This document shows positions 1 to 6,241 of a stretch of 8,135 nt of DNA, piece by piece (position 1 is the first letter of the stretch; each line of letters starts with the position of its first letter). Where the stretch lies: assembly GCA_012274175.1 (NCBI GenBank), contig JAAOZZ010000241.1, positions 1 to 8,135 of the forward strand, read 5' to 3'. Source of the DNA: Betaproteobacteria bacterium. Lineage in GTDB: Bacteria; Pseudomonadota; Gammaproteobacteria; Burkholderiales; Usitatibacteraceae. Both the position numbers and the translations under genes were made by a program. The notes under the pieces were generated by a model that had not been told where the DNA came from, did no database searches, and worked only from the letters and a program-made list of their open reading frames with translations.

Positions 1-580
1 GGATCCACGTCGGCTCGACGTCCATGGGCGCCGCGAGGGCCGCATCCCACAGTGCCCGCACCTCGGCCGTGATCGCCGAGGTCTTCCGCTCGAGGCGCGT
101 CATGCGCTCCGCGACCGCGTCGGCGCGTTGCGCGAGGGGCACGCCCCGCACGGCGCTGCGCGGGGCCCCGGGCGGCGCGGGCACGTGCAATCGCGCGAGA
201 AATTGGCCGAGCACCGGCGCCTGGGCGGCCGCGGGCGGCGCAAGGTCGGCCGCGATGCCTTCGATCCAGGGCACGATGCTCCAGCGCCACGGGTAGCCTT
301 CCCCGGGCACTCCCATGCGCACGGGCGCCGGCACCGGAAGGGGAAGCCGGGACGCCAGCATGGGAAGCCAGTCCAGCTCGTGCTCGGTCAGCTTCGCGGC
401 GAGCGCGCGCCTTGGCAGGCGCGCCGCGAGGCGATCGCCCACGCGAAAGATCGCGTTGTCCCAGCCGGAGTCGATCTCCTCCAGGCGAAGCGATGCGAGG
501 TCGGGATGCTGGGCGCGCAGGAGCGCCAGCACCCGGACGGCATCGATCTGCACTTCGGCCGCGGGGGTTCCCTGCGCCAT
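1..580 (-). CDS. Aminoglycoside-phosphotransferase-fold kinase, N-terminal part (cut by window edge)
   Basis: This is a partial gene of 193 codons starting at ATG 580 and running off the left edge. The protein resembles the APH/MphB-like small-molecule kinase family (COG3173 type). Residues 39-58 read GWDNAIFRVGDRLAARLPRR, the glycine-containing N-lobe strand followed by the RLPRR segment typical of this subgroup. Around residues 71-107 come the WLP, LPLPVPAP and GYPWRWSIVPWIEG blocks, the hinge region seen in these proteins. The last visible residues, EPTWI, fall where the family normally continues into the catalytic HGD loop, so the active site lies just outside the window. The substrate cannot be told. 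Many relatives are annotated as aminoglycoside kinases without resistance activity. The start is fixed by an in-frame TAG five codons upstream, which is the stop of the preceding gene. The gap is 15 bases and no clear Shine-Dalgarno is seen, so expression probably depends on upstream translation. It is last of the visible minus-strand run. Confidence 0.85.
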   Translation of the reverse strand, partial: MAQGTPAAEVQIDAVRVLALLRAQHPDLASLRLEEIDSGWDNAIFRVGDRLAARLPRRALAAKLTEHELDWLPMLASRLPLPVPAPVRMGVPGEGYPWRWSIVPWIEGIAADLAPPAAAQAPVLGQFLARLHVPAPPGAPRSAVRGVPLAQRADAVAERMTRLERKTSAITAEVRALWDAALAAPMDVEPTWI

Positions 581-595
581 CGGGCCGTGCGCCTG

Positions 596-1162
596 CTAGG
601 GCTCGTCCGTCTTGAACGGGGGCTCCCTGCCCGGGGGGACGTCCTGCTCCGCCATCGCGAGCAGCATCGCGAGCATCACGTAGGCCCCCGCGACCGCGGC
701 GAGGTCCACGATCTGCTGCTCGCCCAGGAGCGTCTTCGCGCGCGCGAACGTCCCATCGGTCACCTCATGTCGGGTCGCCAGCTCGGTCACGAAGTCGTAG
801 ACCAGCGCTTCGTCGGGCGCCATGTTCGCGGGGCGCTTGCCGGTCTTCAGCTCGGCAACCAGTTCCGGTGCCAGGCCCGACTTCACCGCGATCGGCGCGT
901 GGGCGAGCCACTCCACCTGGGATCGCCATTGCCGCGCGACCACCAGGATCGCCATTTCGTTGATGCGCGGCGGCAGCGACGTGTTCCAACGCAGGTAATG
1001 GAGCAGGTCGAACACCCGCTGGCCGAGGACGGGGCTTCGCAGCAGCAGGTTGTAAGGCCCGCCGATGCCCACGCTCGATACCTTCAGGATCTGCTCGCCC
1101 AGGGGCTTCTGCTGCTCGCTGAGCCCGTCCACTTCGAGTTGCGGAAAGCGCGGTTTATCCAT
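596..1162 (-). CDS. Carboxymuconolactone decarboxylase-fold protein without cysteines
   Basis: The protein has 188 residues and belongs to the carboxymuconolactone decarboxylase (CMD)/AhpD superfamily, small all-helical proteins. The core motif is at residues 66-97: RINEMAILVVARQW, then QVEWLAHAPIAVKSGL. Glu84, Trp85 and His88 occupy the region where AhpD-type members carry CxxCxxxH. No cysteine is present anywhere, so thiol-disulfide peroxidase chemistry of the AhpD kind is not expected. This pattern matches the decarboxylase/hydrolase-like branch of the family, whose members mostly have no proven reaction. The start is ATG 1162, with a weak GGGA close upstream. It begins 12 bases after the methyltransferase stop and ends 15 bases before the phosphotransferase-like gene, consistent with one transcript. 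No signal peptide is seen, so it is probably cytoplasmic. Family assignment is firm; substrate is unknown. Confidence 0.88.
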   Translation of the reverse strand: MDKPRFPQLEVDGLSEQQKPLGEQILKVSSVGIGGPYNLLLRSPVLGQRVFDLLHYLRWNTSLPPRINEMAILVVARQWRSQVEWLAHAPIAVKSGLAPELVAELKTGKRPANMAPDEALVYDFVTELATRHEVTDGTFARAKTLLGEQQIVDLAAVAGAYVMLAMLLAMAEQDVPPGREPPFKTDEP

Positions 1163-1174
1163 GTTCCCAGTATG

Positions 1175-1828
1175 TCATTTCACGCAAAGCGCCTCGATCT
1201 GGTGGCGGATCGGCCCCAGGGAGGCGGGCAGCACGAACGGGCGCACGTCCACGGCGGAAAAGCCCGCGCCCCGGAGTGCAGCACCCGTATCGCGGCAAAG
1301 GTCGCAGCCTTCGAACATCCACTTCCAGGGGCGGGCGAGCAGGCGTTGCGCGCGGCGCGCGGCAGTCCCCGGCGGCGCCGCCACGTGCTCCACGCAGGCG
1401 AATCGCCCGCCCGGGCGCAGCACCCGGCGCACTTCGCCCAGCACCTGCTCCTGGGAGGCGACGGAGCACAGCACGAGGGATGCGAAGACCATATCCACGG
1501 ATTCCGAGGGCACGTCGATCGCCTCGCCGGCGAGCGTGCGCAGGTCGAGCTCGATGCCGTGCTGCGCCGCGCGCCGGCGCAGGATCGGGTGCATGTGCCG
1601 GTTCGGCTCCACGGCGATGAGCCGGGTTCCCTTCGGCAGGTAGCGCAGGTTGGCACCCGCGCCCGGTCCCAGCTCCACCACGACCGGCGGAACATCGCGC
1701 AGCAGCCGCCCCTTGATCCCGGCGTAGAGGCGATGCATCGCGCCGTCCAGCGCGGCGATGCCCCACGCGTTGAGCCGCCCCCTTACGGGGTGGTCGAAAT
1801 CGCCGCCGTCCACGGAATGGGAATCCAC
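1175..1828 (-). CDS. Class I SAM-dependent methyltransferase, METTL7-like
   Basis: The protein has 217 residues and a complete Rossmann-type methyltransferase domain. Motif I is VVELGPGAGANLRYLP (residues 50-65), and the acidic residue expected to bind the SAM ribose is Glu74 in AVEPN. Motif IV-like SVDMVFASLVLCSV lies at 110-123 and the post-core strand VLRPGGRFACVEHV at about 136-149. The C-terminal block WKWMFEGCDLCRDTGAALRGAGF resembles the METTL7 (TMT1) family, whose human members methylate alkyl thiols. Bacterial relatives are usually annotated only as class I methyltransferases, so thiol methylation here is inference. Unlike human METTL7, no N-terminal membrane anchor is seen. The best start is GTG 1828, since no ATG precedes the SAM-binding region closely enough, though GTG 1813 is a possible alternative. 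It lies 10 bases after the prolyl oligopeptidase stop and 12 bases before the next gene. Confidence 0.85.
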   Translation of the reverse strand: MDSHSVDGGDFDHPVRGRLNAWGIAALDGAMHRLYAGIKGRLLRDVPPVVVELGPGAGANLRYLPKGTRLIAVEPNRHMHPILRRRAAQHGIELDLRTLAGEAIDVPSESVDMVFASLVLCSVASQEQVLGEVRRVLRPGGRFACVEHVAAPPGTAARRAQRLLARPWKWMFEGCDLCRDTGAALRGAGFSAVDVRPFVLPASLGPIRHQIEALCVK

Positions 1829-1838
1829 GGTAGGCCGG

Positions 1839-3968
1839 CTACCGCATTCCCAGCTGGCTCATGAAGAACGCGTAGATGTCCGCATCTTCCTCGACGCGCT
1901 TGTCGAGGCCGGTGCCGATGCCGTGTCCCGTGTCCGCGCTCATGCGCAGGAGGATCGGCCGCTCCGACGCCGTGGCCGCCTGCAGGCGGGCCGTCATCTT
2001 GCGGGAGTTGTACGGATCCACGCGCCCGTCGTTGGCCCCGGCGGTGAGCAGCACCGCGGGATAAGCCGTGCCGTCCTTCACGCGGTGGTACGGGGAATAG
2101 GCATAGAGCGCGTTGAACTGCTCCGGATCCTTCACCGTGCCGAACTCCGTCACGTTGAACGCCCCGTTCGGCGTGAGCTCGACCCGCAGCATGTCGTAGA
2201 TGCCCACCTCGCTCACCACGGCGCGGAAGAGGTCGGGACGCTGGGTGAGGATCGCGCCCATCAGAAGGCCGCCGTTGCTGCCCCCCAATGCGGCGAGCTT
2301 CGCGCTCTTCGTGTAGCCGCGCGCGACCAGGTGCTCCGCGCACCCGATCATGTCGTCGAAGACGTTCTGCTTGTGGGTGAGGTTCCCCGCCAGGTGCCAC
2401 GCCTCGCCGAATTCGCCCCCGCCGCGCAGGTTGGCCAACGCGAGGATGCCGCCGTGGTCCAGCCACACGCGGTTCACGGGCGAGAAATAGGGCCGCTCGC
2501 TCACGCCGTATCCGCCGTAGCCGTAGAGGATGGCGGGATTCGAGCCGTCGCGCTTCGTGCCTTTCTTCATGAGGATGTTGAGCGGCACCTCGGTGCCGTC
2601 CTTCGACCGCGCCATCTCGCGCACCACCGTCGCGTCGGCGAAGCTCACCTTCGATGCGCCCGCGAGCGCGGTCTTCACGAGCCGGCCGCCCCGCGGGGAA
2701 TAGCGGTACCAGGCGGGCGCGCTCACGTAACTCTGGCTCAGCACGAGGACCTCGTCGCCCTGCAGCCGCACTCCCACCACCACGGTCGATATGGGCTCCG
2801 TGGGCAGCTTGAGGAGCGCCTTGCCGGCGAGGTCGAACACGCGCACCTCGGAAGGCCCGCCCACCATGTAGGTCACGTACAGGCGCGTCTTCGCGGGGCG
2901 CAGCGCCTCGATGGTGTCCTGTCCTTCGGGCACCACCACCTTCGCCTCGCCCAGCCGCGGATCGGCGAGCGGCATCGAGAGGATCTTGCCGCGCGGCGCG
3001 TCCTTGAGCGACAGCGCGTAGAGCCTGCCGTCCACGCCCAGCTCGACATGGCGGATGCGATCGGCATCCGCGGCGACGCGAGTCCATTTTCCCGCGGGAT
3101 CGCGCAGGTAGAACGAGAACTCGCCGCCGTCGCCGTTGGCCACGGTCGCGAGAAGGTACTTCCCGTCGCGCGTCGCGGTGAGCTCGGTCTCGGCGATTCG
3201 GGGAAACTCCTTGCCGATCACATAGCGGTCGGCGGAGGCCGGCGTGCCCAGCCGGTGGAAGTAGACCTGCTGGTAGAAGTTCGCGTCCTCCTTCGGGCGC
3301 TCGTCGCCCTGGGGATAGCGCGTGTAGTAGAAGCCCGTGGCCTCCGCGTCCCATTCGATGCTGCCGCCGCCCGTCGGGTACTGGACGCGCGGGACCACGT
3401 CGGGCAGGCGCTTGCCGGTCCGCACGTCGTAGACCTGCGCGGAGCCGTCCTCGCTGCCGTTCTCCGAGGTGGCCACCGCGACGAAGCGCCCGTCGAGCGA
3501 CGGCACGTAGAAGTCGATCGCCGTGGTGCCCTTCGAATCGAGCCGGTTGGGATCCAGGAGCACGCGCTCGCTCTTCACGTCCCCCGCGGATTTCATCACC
3601 ACGAGGAAGGGCTGGTTCTTCGGCGGCTGGAGCTTCATCGCGAAGAAGGCCCCGCGCCGGTACATCTCGAAGTAGCGCACCGGCGCGCTGCCGAGGAGCT
3701 CCCGGAAGCGCTTCGCGAGGCCCGGGCGCTGGGGAAGCGCATCGAGCACGCCGCGCGTGAGCCGATTCTCCTCGGCGCTCCACGCCTTCACCGCGGGATC
3801 GGTCGCGTCCTCGAGCCAGCGGTAGTCGTCGGTCACCTGCACGCCGTCGTAGGTGTCGGTGACGGGCTTCTTCGGCGTGGCGGGATACGAAAGCCGCTGG
3901 GCGCCGGCGGCAGGGAACGCGAGAGCAGCCACCACCGCGAGGGCGGCCAGGATGGATCGGTTGGTCAT
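1839..3968 (-). CDS. Exported prolyl oligopeptidase (peptidase family S9A)
   Basis: This serine peptidase of 709 residues cleaves oligopeptides after proline. The N-terminus (MTNRS, then a hydrophobic stretch ending in AGA before QRLSYP) is a Sec-type signal peptide with probable cleavage after residue 23, so it should act in the periplasm or outside. A typical S9A N-terminal segment follows (DDYRWLED, KAWSAEEN), then a beta-propeller to roughly residue 410, then the alpha/beta-hydrolase domain. The catalytic triad is visible: Ser564 in GGSNGG, Asp647 in GANDGRVDP, and His682 in DTGHGIGTG. The GYGGYG segment near 484-489 and NLRGGGEFG near 513-521 are family hallmarks. Length is normal for S9A. 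An in-frame ATG at 4001 would add 11 residues before the signal peptide. I prefer 3968 because it gives a standard signal peptide, although its ribosome site is weak. It lies 51 bases after the DUF3037 gene, the widest gap in the run. Confidence 0.95.
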   Translation of the reverse strand: MTNRSILAALAVVAALAFPAAGAQRLSYPATPKKPVTDTYDGVQVTDDYRWLEDATDPAVKAWSAEENRLTRGVLDALPQRPGLAKRFRELLGSAPVRYFEMYRRGAFFAMKLQPPKNQPFLVVMKSAGDVKSERVLLDPNRLDSKGTTAIDFYVPSLDGRFVAVATSENGSEDGSAQVYDVRTGKRLPDVVPRVQYPTGGGSIEWDAEATGFYYTRYPQGDERPKEDANFYQQVYFHRLGTPASADRYVIGKEFPRIAETELTATRDGKYLLATVANGDGGEFSFYLRDPAGKWTRVAADADRIRHVELGVDGRLYALSLKDAPRGKILSMPLADPRLGEAKVVVPEGQDTIEALRPAKTRLYVTYMVGGPSEVRVFDLAGKALLKLPTEPISTVVVGVRLQGDEVLVLSQSYVSAPAWYRYSPRGGRLVKTALAGASKVSFADATVVREMARSKDGTEVPLNILMKKGTKRDGSNPAILYGYGGYGVSERPYFSPVNRVWLDHGGILALANLRGGGEFGEAWHLAGNLTHKQNVFDDMIGCAEHLVARGYTKSAKLAALGGSNGGLLMGAILTQRPDLFRAVVSEVGIYDMLRVELTPNGAFNVTEFGTVKDPEQFNALYAYSPYHRVKDGTAYPAVLLTAGANDGRVDPYNSRKMTARLQAATASERPILLRMSADTGHGIGTGLDKRVEEDADIYAFFMSQLGMR

Positions 3969-3981
3969 GGGGAATCCGTGG

Positions 3982-4002
3982 AATGGCGTGGAGCCCGCCA
4001 TT
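3982..4002. repeat. Perfect 7-bp inverted repeat in the 51-base intergenic gap
   Basis: AATGGCG (3982-3988) and CGCCATT (3996-4002) are exact reverse complements around a 7-base centre. The repeat lies between the DUF3037 stop and the preferred start of the prolyl oligopeptidase, so it could form an mRNA hairpin just upstream of that start or act as a protein-binding dyad. In the direction of the genes it is not followed by a T run, so it is not a convincing intrinsic terminator. Confidence 0.5.
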
Positions 4003-4019
4003 TTACAAGCTGCGGGCGC

Positions 4020-4421
4020 TCACGCCGGAGCGGCCGGAGGGCGCACCATCGTCGCGAGCAGGTGCTCGAGCAGCGCGCGCGGATCTTCGCAGCGCCCGGT
4101 ATGGGCGGCGGAAGTCTGGATGATCGTGCTGCGCGGGGAGGTGAGCCAGCGGAAGCGCTCGCGCGGCGGCAGCATCCCGATGGGACCGGCCGAGTCTCCG
4201 CCCGCGCAGATCGCCGGGATCGTCGCGAGGTGGCGGCGCACTTCCGCGAGGTCGAGCGACGGATCGAGGGCGAGGAGCCTCGGCTCGTCCACCTCGATCC
4301 GCGCCTCGAGGAAATCCATCGCCGGGCACGAGACGATCACGCCCACGTTCACGAACTCCTCGCGGTCGACGCGGGGCACGACGCGGATCACGGCATAGTC
4401 ATACGTGCTGTGATCGGGCAC
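4020..4421 (-). CDS. DUF3037 family protein
   Basis: The protein has 133 residues and matches the DUF3037 family, which has no established biochemical function. Residues 7-32 carry the conserved opening, including YDYAVIRVVPR and EEFVNVGVIVSC. The C-terminal part has RFRWLTSPRSTIIQTSAAHTG, also characteristic. No signal peptide, membrane segment or DNA-binding motif is seen. The start is GTG 4421 because a consensus AGGAGG lies 6 bases upstream and the conserved domain begins a few residues later. Longer readings upstream give a basic, cysteine-rich stretch that is out-of-frame shadow of the kinase gene. The first 23 bases overlap the 3' end of the HipA-like kinase gene, so the two are almost certainly co-expressed. 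My recollection is that DUF3037 genes often sit beside short HipA-like kinase genes, which fits what is seen here, but the partner role is inference. Confidence 0.88.
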   Translation of the reverse strand: MPDHSTYDYAVIRVVPRVDREEFVNVGVIVSCPAMDFLEARIEVDEPRLLALDPSLDLAEVRRHLATIPAICAGGDSAGPIGMLPPRERFRWLTSPRSTIIQTSAAHTGRCEDPRALLEHLLATMVRPPAAPA

Positions 4422-5166
4422 GGATCGCCTCCTGCACAAAGGCGCGCGGCGGCTGCAGCCTGCGCGCGAGAAAGTCGAGATACACTCCGCCCCGGGAACC
4501 CCCATCGCCCTCGAGCCATGGGTCGGGTACCTGGTCCAGGATCCCGCGCAGCACATCGGGAGCCAGGCGCTGCGCGAGGCCGGGATCCACTTCGGCCAGC
4601 GCGGAGGCCCGTGGCAGCAGCACGTGCTCCTTCACTTGCGGGAACGCGTCGGTGCCGCGCGCGGCGAAATCCCCCGCGGCGTGGTGGAAGAAAAGCGCCG
4701 CGCCGTGGTCGATCAGCCACAGGTTGCGGTGCCACACGAGCAGGTTGGTGTTGCGCGGGGTGCGGTCGAGGTTGGCCACGCAGGCGTCGAACCACACAAT
4801 GGAGGAGGCGAGGCGGGCTTCGGGCTTCTCCACCACCGGGTCGAAGGTCACCGCGCCGGGGAGATAGTCGAGCGCGAGGTTGAGCCCCGCGCTCGCGCGG
4901 ATCAGCTCCTGGATCTCCGGGTCCGGCTCGGAACGCGCGAGGTCCGGGTCGAGCTCGATCAGCACGATCTCCGGCACGCGCAACCCGCAGGCGCGCGCGA
5001 TCTCGCCCGCCACCAGCTCGGCCACGAGCGCCTTGGGGCCCTGTCCCGCGCCCCGGAACTTGAGCACGTAGAGCCCGCTGTCGTCGGCCTCGACGATGGC
5101 CGGAAGCGATCCTCCCTCGCGCAGCGGCGTGACATAGCGGGTCGCGACGACGGTGCGAAGGCTCAC
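4399..5166 (-). CDS. Short HipA-family kinase (HipA_2-like)
   Basis: The protein has 255 residues and resembles the stand-alone HipA-like kinases annotated as HipA family kinase. Classical HipA toxins are about 440 residues; this one lacks the N-terminal HipA subdomain. Visible kinase features are Lys36 in YVLKFRG (probable ATP-binding lysine), the catalytic-loop-like NLDRTPRNTN (132-141, with Asp134 and Asn139), and the metal-binding DFG-like segment LWLIDHGA (Asp153). In classical HipA such a kinase phosphorylates glutamyl-tRNA synthetase and is held by HipB. The target here is unknown, and no HipB-like helix-turn-helix gene is adjacent. The start is GTG 5166, forming a GTGA overlap with the stop of the upstream AhpD-like gene. 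No Shine-Dalgarno precedes it, so translation is probably coupled. In-frame sequence further upstream is shadow of the AhpD-like gene. The 3' end overlaps the DUF3037 gene by 23 bases. Confidence 0.88.
   Translation of the reverse strand: MSLRTVVATRYVTPLREGGSLPAIVEADDSGLYVLKFRGAGQGPKALVAELVAGEIARACGLRVPEIVLIELDPDLARSEPDPEIQELIRASAGLNLALDYLPGAVTFDPVVEKPEARLASSIVWFDACVANLDRTPRNTNLLVWHRNLWLIDHGAALFFHHAAGDFAARGTDAFPQVKEHVLLPRASALAEVDPGLAQRLAPDVLRGILDQVPDPWLEGDGGSRGGVYLDFLARRLQPPRAFVQEAIRARSQHV
4428..4433 (-). promoter_or_regulatory. Consensus ribosome binding site of the DUF3037 gene
   Basis: The minus strand reads AGGAGG with a 6-base spacer to GTG 4421. It lies inside the 3' end of the HipA-like kinase coding region. 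It decides the DUF3037 start and implies that this protein can be translated independently of, and perhaps more strongly than, the kinase, whose own start lacks such a site. Confidence 0.8.
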
Positions 5167-5747
5167 CGCCGGCCGAGGGCGTAGAACTCGTCGTTCGGCC
5201 GCATCCCCGTCGCGTTGGCGATGCGGTTGGACATCGCGAAGAAGGCGCTGATGGCGGCGATGTCCCACCCGTCCTCGTCCGAGAAGCCGTGGGCGCGCAG
5301 CGCCTCGAAGTCGCCCTCGCCCACCGCGTAGGACTCCTGGGAGACCTTCAGCGCGAAGTCGAGCATCGCGCGCTGCCGCGCCGTGATGTCCGCCTTGCGG
5401 TAGTTGGCCGCCACCTGGTCGGCGATGAGCGGGTTCTTCGCGCGCACCCGAAGGATCGCCCCGTGGGCCACCACGCAGTACTGGCACTGGTTGGCGATCG
5501 AGGTGGCCACCACGATCATCTCGCGCTCGGCCTTCGTGAGGCCGCCCGCCTTGTCCATCAGCGCGTCGTGATAGGCGAAGAAGGCGCGGAACTCGTCGGG
5601 CCGATGGGCGAGCACGAGGAACACGTTCGGGACGAATCCCGCCTTCTCCTGCACCGCCTCGATGCGCGACCGGATGTCCGGCGGCAGCTCGCCCAGCTTC
5701 GGGACCGGGAAGCGGCCGGGGGGCGCGCCTCCCGCTGCGGCGCTCAC
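5163..5747 (-). CDS. AhpD-like/peroxidase-related protein with CxxC motif
   Basis: The protein has 194 residues and belongs to the carboxymuconolactone decarboxylase/AhpD superfamily, closest to the group annotated as peroxidase-related enzymes. The active-site motif NQCQYCVVAHGAIL is intact, with Cys88, Cys91 and His95, preceded by the conserved AEREMI segment containing Glu75. In AhpD these residues carry out thiol-dependent peroxide or disulfide reduction, so a thiol redox role is likely; substrate and electron donor are unknown. No signal peptide is seen. The start is GTG 5747: it forms a GTGA overlap with the stop of the lipoprotein gene, and the family's usual N-terminal region (FPVPKLGELP) follows a few residues later. 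No Shine-Dalgarno is visible, suggesting translational coupling. The 3' end makes an identical GTGA junction with the HipA-like kinase gene. Confidence 0.9.
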   Translation of the reverse strand: MSAAAGGAPPGRFPVPKLGELPPDIRSRIEAVQEKAGFVPNVFLVLAHRPDEFRAFFAYHDALMDKAGGLTKAEREMIVVATSIANQCQYCVVAHGAILRVRAKNPLIADQVAANYRKADITARQRAMLDFALKVSQESYAVGEGDFEALRAHGFSDEDGWDIAAISAFFAMSNRIANATGMRPNDEFYALGRR

Positions 5748-6184
5748 GGCCGGATGTAGGACCAGCCTTCCTGCTGGCGGCGCATGATCTCCACCACTCC
5801 CGCCTTCGCGTAGCTGATGCCGGGCATCATGTCGGCGCGCGTGAGGTGCTGGCCGTGCATCGTGTTCTCGCAGGCGACCACCTTCATTCCCGACATGGTG
5901 GCCTCGTCGATGCGCTGGGCCACGGGAGACCCCTTCTTGATCATGCCGATGCCGGGACCGTAGGCCACGATCTCGATCTCGACGTTGGCGGCCCCCAGGT
6001 CGTGGGCCACGTTGTTCGCGTTGTTGAGCGCCATGTTCCACTTGGCCGGGTCCCCGTCGCTCACCTGCAGCACCACGCGGTTCTTCGCCTGGGCGCTCGC
6101 CTGCTGCGCGGGCATCTGCGCGCAGCCCGCGGCAAGCACCGCCGCGAGCACCGCGGCTGCCGCCGCTCCGAATGTCGCCTTCAT
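5744..6184 (-). CDS. DsrE/F-like family lipoprotein
   Basis: The protein has 146 residues, beginning with a lipoprotein signal peptide: Lys2, an alanine-rich hydrophobic stretch and the lipobox LAAGC with Cys21 as the lipid-modified residue. The mature part is a DsrE/F-like alpha/beta domain: VVLQVSDGDPAKWNMALNNA, then VEIEIVAYGPGIGM, VVACENTM and a closing GWSYIRP. DsrE-fold proteins in sulfur oxidation and TusBCD relay persulfide on a cysteine. Here Cys104, in VVACENTM, is the only cysteine in the mature domain after the lipidated one, and it is a candidate site but unproven. The protein should sit in the periplasm attached to a membrane. The start at ATG 6184 is supported by GGAGG 7 bases upstream. 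It is the first gene of the minus-strand run, and the divergent spacer holds its probable promoter. Its stop overlaps the AhpD-like start. Confidence 0.9.
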   Translation of the reverse strand: MKATFGAAAAAVLAAVLAAGCAQMPAQQASAQAKNRVVLQVSDGDPAKWNMALNNANNVAHDLGAANVEIEIVAYGPGIGMIKKGSPVAQRIDEATMSGMKVVACENTMHGQHLTRADMMPGISYAKAGVVEIMRRQQEGWSYIRP

Positions 6185-6191
6185 GTCGTTT

Positions 6192-6196
6192 CCTCC
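6192..6196 (-). promoter_or_regulatory. Ribosome binding site of the DsrE/F-like lipoprotein gene
   Basis: GGAGG on the minus strand lies 7 bases upstream of ATG 6184. It is the only strong site for the first three overlapping genes of the run, which fits entry of ribosomes here followed by coupled reinitiation at the two GTGA junctions. Confidence 0.75.
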
Positions 6197-6208
6197 GTCG
6201 TCATGGGT

Positions 6209-6237
6209 TTGGGTAGGATTCCCGCGCAGTCTACCAA
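6209..6237. promoter_or_regulatory. Imperfect dyad, possible operator in the divergent spacer
   Basis: TTGGGTAG (6209-6216) is repeated in inverted form as CTACCAA (6231-6237) with one extra G, separated by 14 bases. It lies 24 bases upstream of the lipoprotein start and about 80 bases before the cyclase start, so a bound regulator could affect both genes. No promoter with good -10 and -35 boxes could be assigned here. Symmetry is short and could be chance. Confidence 0.25.
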
Positions 6238-6241
6238 CAAA

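Larger units (their letters stand above)
1..6184 (-). other. Probable operon of eight genes (possibly two units)
   Basis: All eight minus-strand genes are head to tail, with junctions of -4, -4, -23, +51, +10, +12 and +15 bases and no intrinsic terminator seen between them. The 51-base gap with an inverted repeat is the only place where a second promoter is plausible. The extent to the left is unknown because the last gene is cut. Functional unity is not implied by the family names, except that the DsrE/F and AhpD-like products both suggest thiol or sulfur redox. Confidence 0.6.

Noticed and set aside
1..6. GGATCC at the very first bases, suggesting a BamHI cloning boundary
   Set aside because: GGATCC also occurs inside the window (for example near 2016, 2126 and 3550), so it gives no good evidence for a digest junction.
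128..1864. Plus-strand open frame of 578 codons
   Set aside because: It is antisense to three recognisable protein families (phosphotransferase-like, CMD-fold, methyltransferase) and its translation has shadow composition.
3982..4006. Inverted repeat followed by TTTT on the plus strand as an intrinsic terminator
   Set aside because: No plus-strand gene lies upstream to be terminated, and the T run is only four bases.
4422..4556. Longer 5' extension of the DUF3037 gene to 4556
   Set aside because: The extension translates to a basic, cysteine-rich segment overlapping the kinase frame, while AGGAGG and the family domain both support GTG 4421.
1758..4883. Very long plus-strand open frame of 1041 codons
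   Set aside because: It runs antisense through four recognised genes and crosses their boundaries. Its product is low-complexity, rich in Arg, His, Ala and Gly, with no domain. Such frames are common opposite high-GC genes.
6182..6205. Seven-codon upstream frame (ATG 6203) whose TGA overlaps the lipoprotein ATG
   Set aside because: It has no ribosome site of its own and lies over the lipoprotein Shine-Dalgarno, so chance is the simplest explanation.
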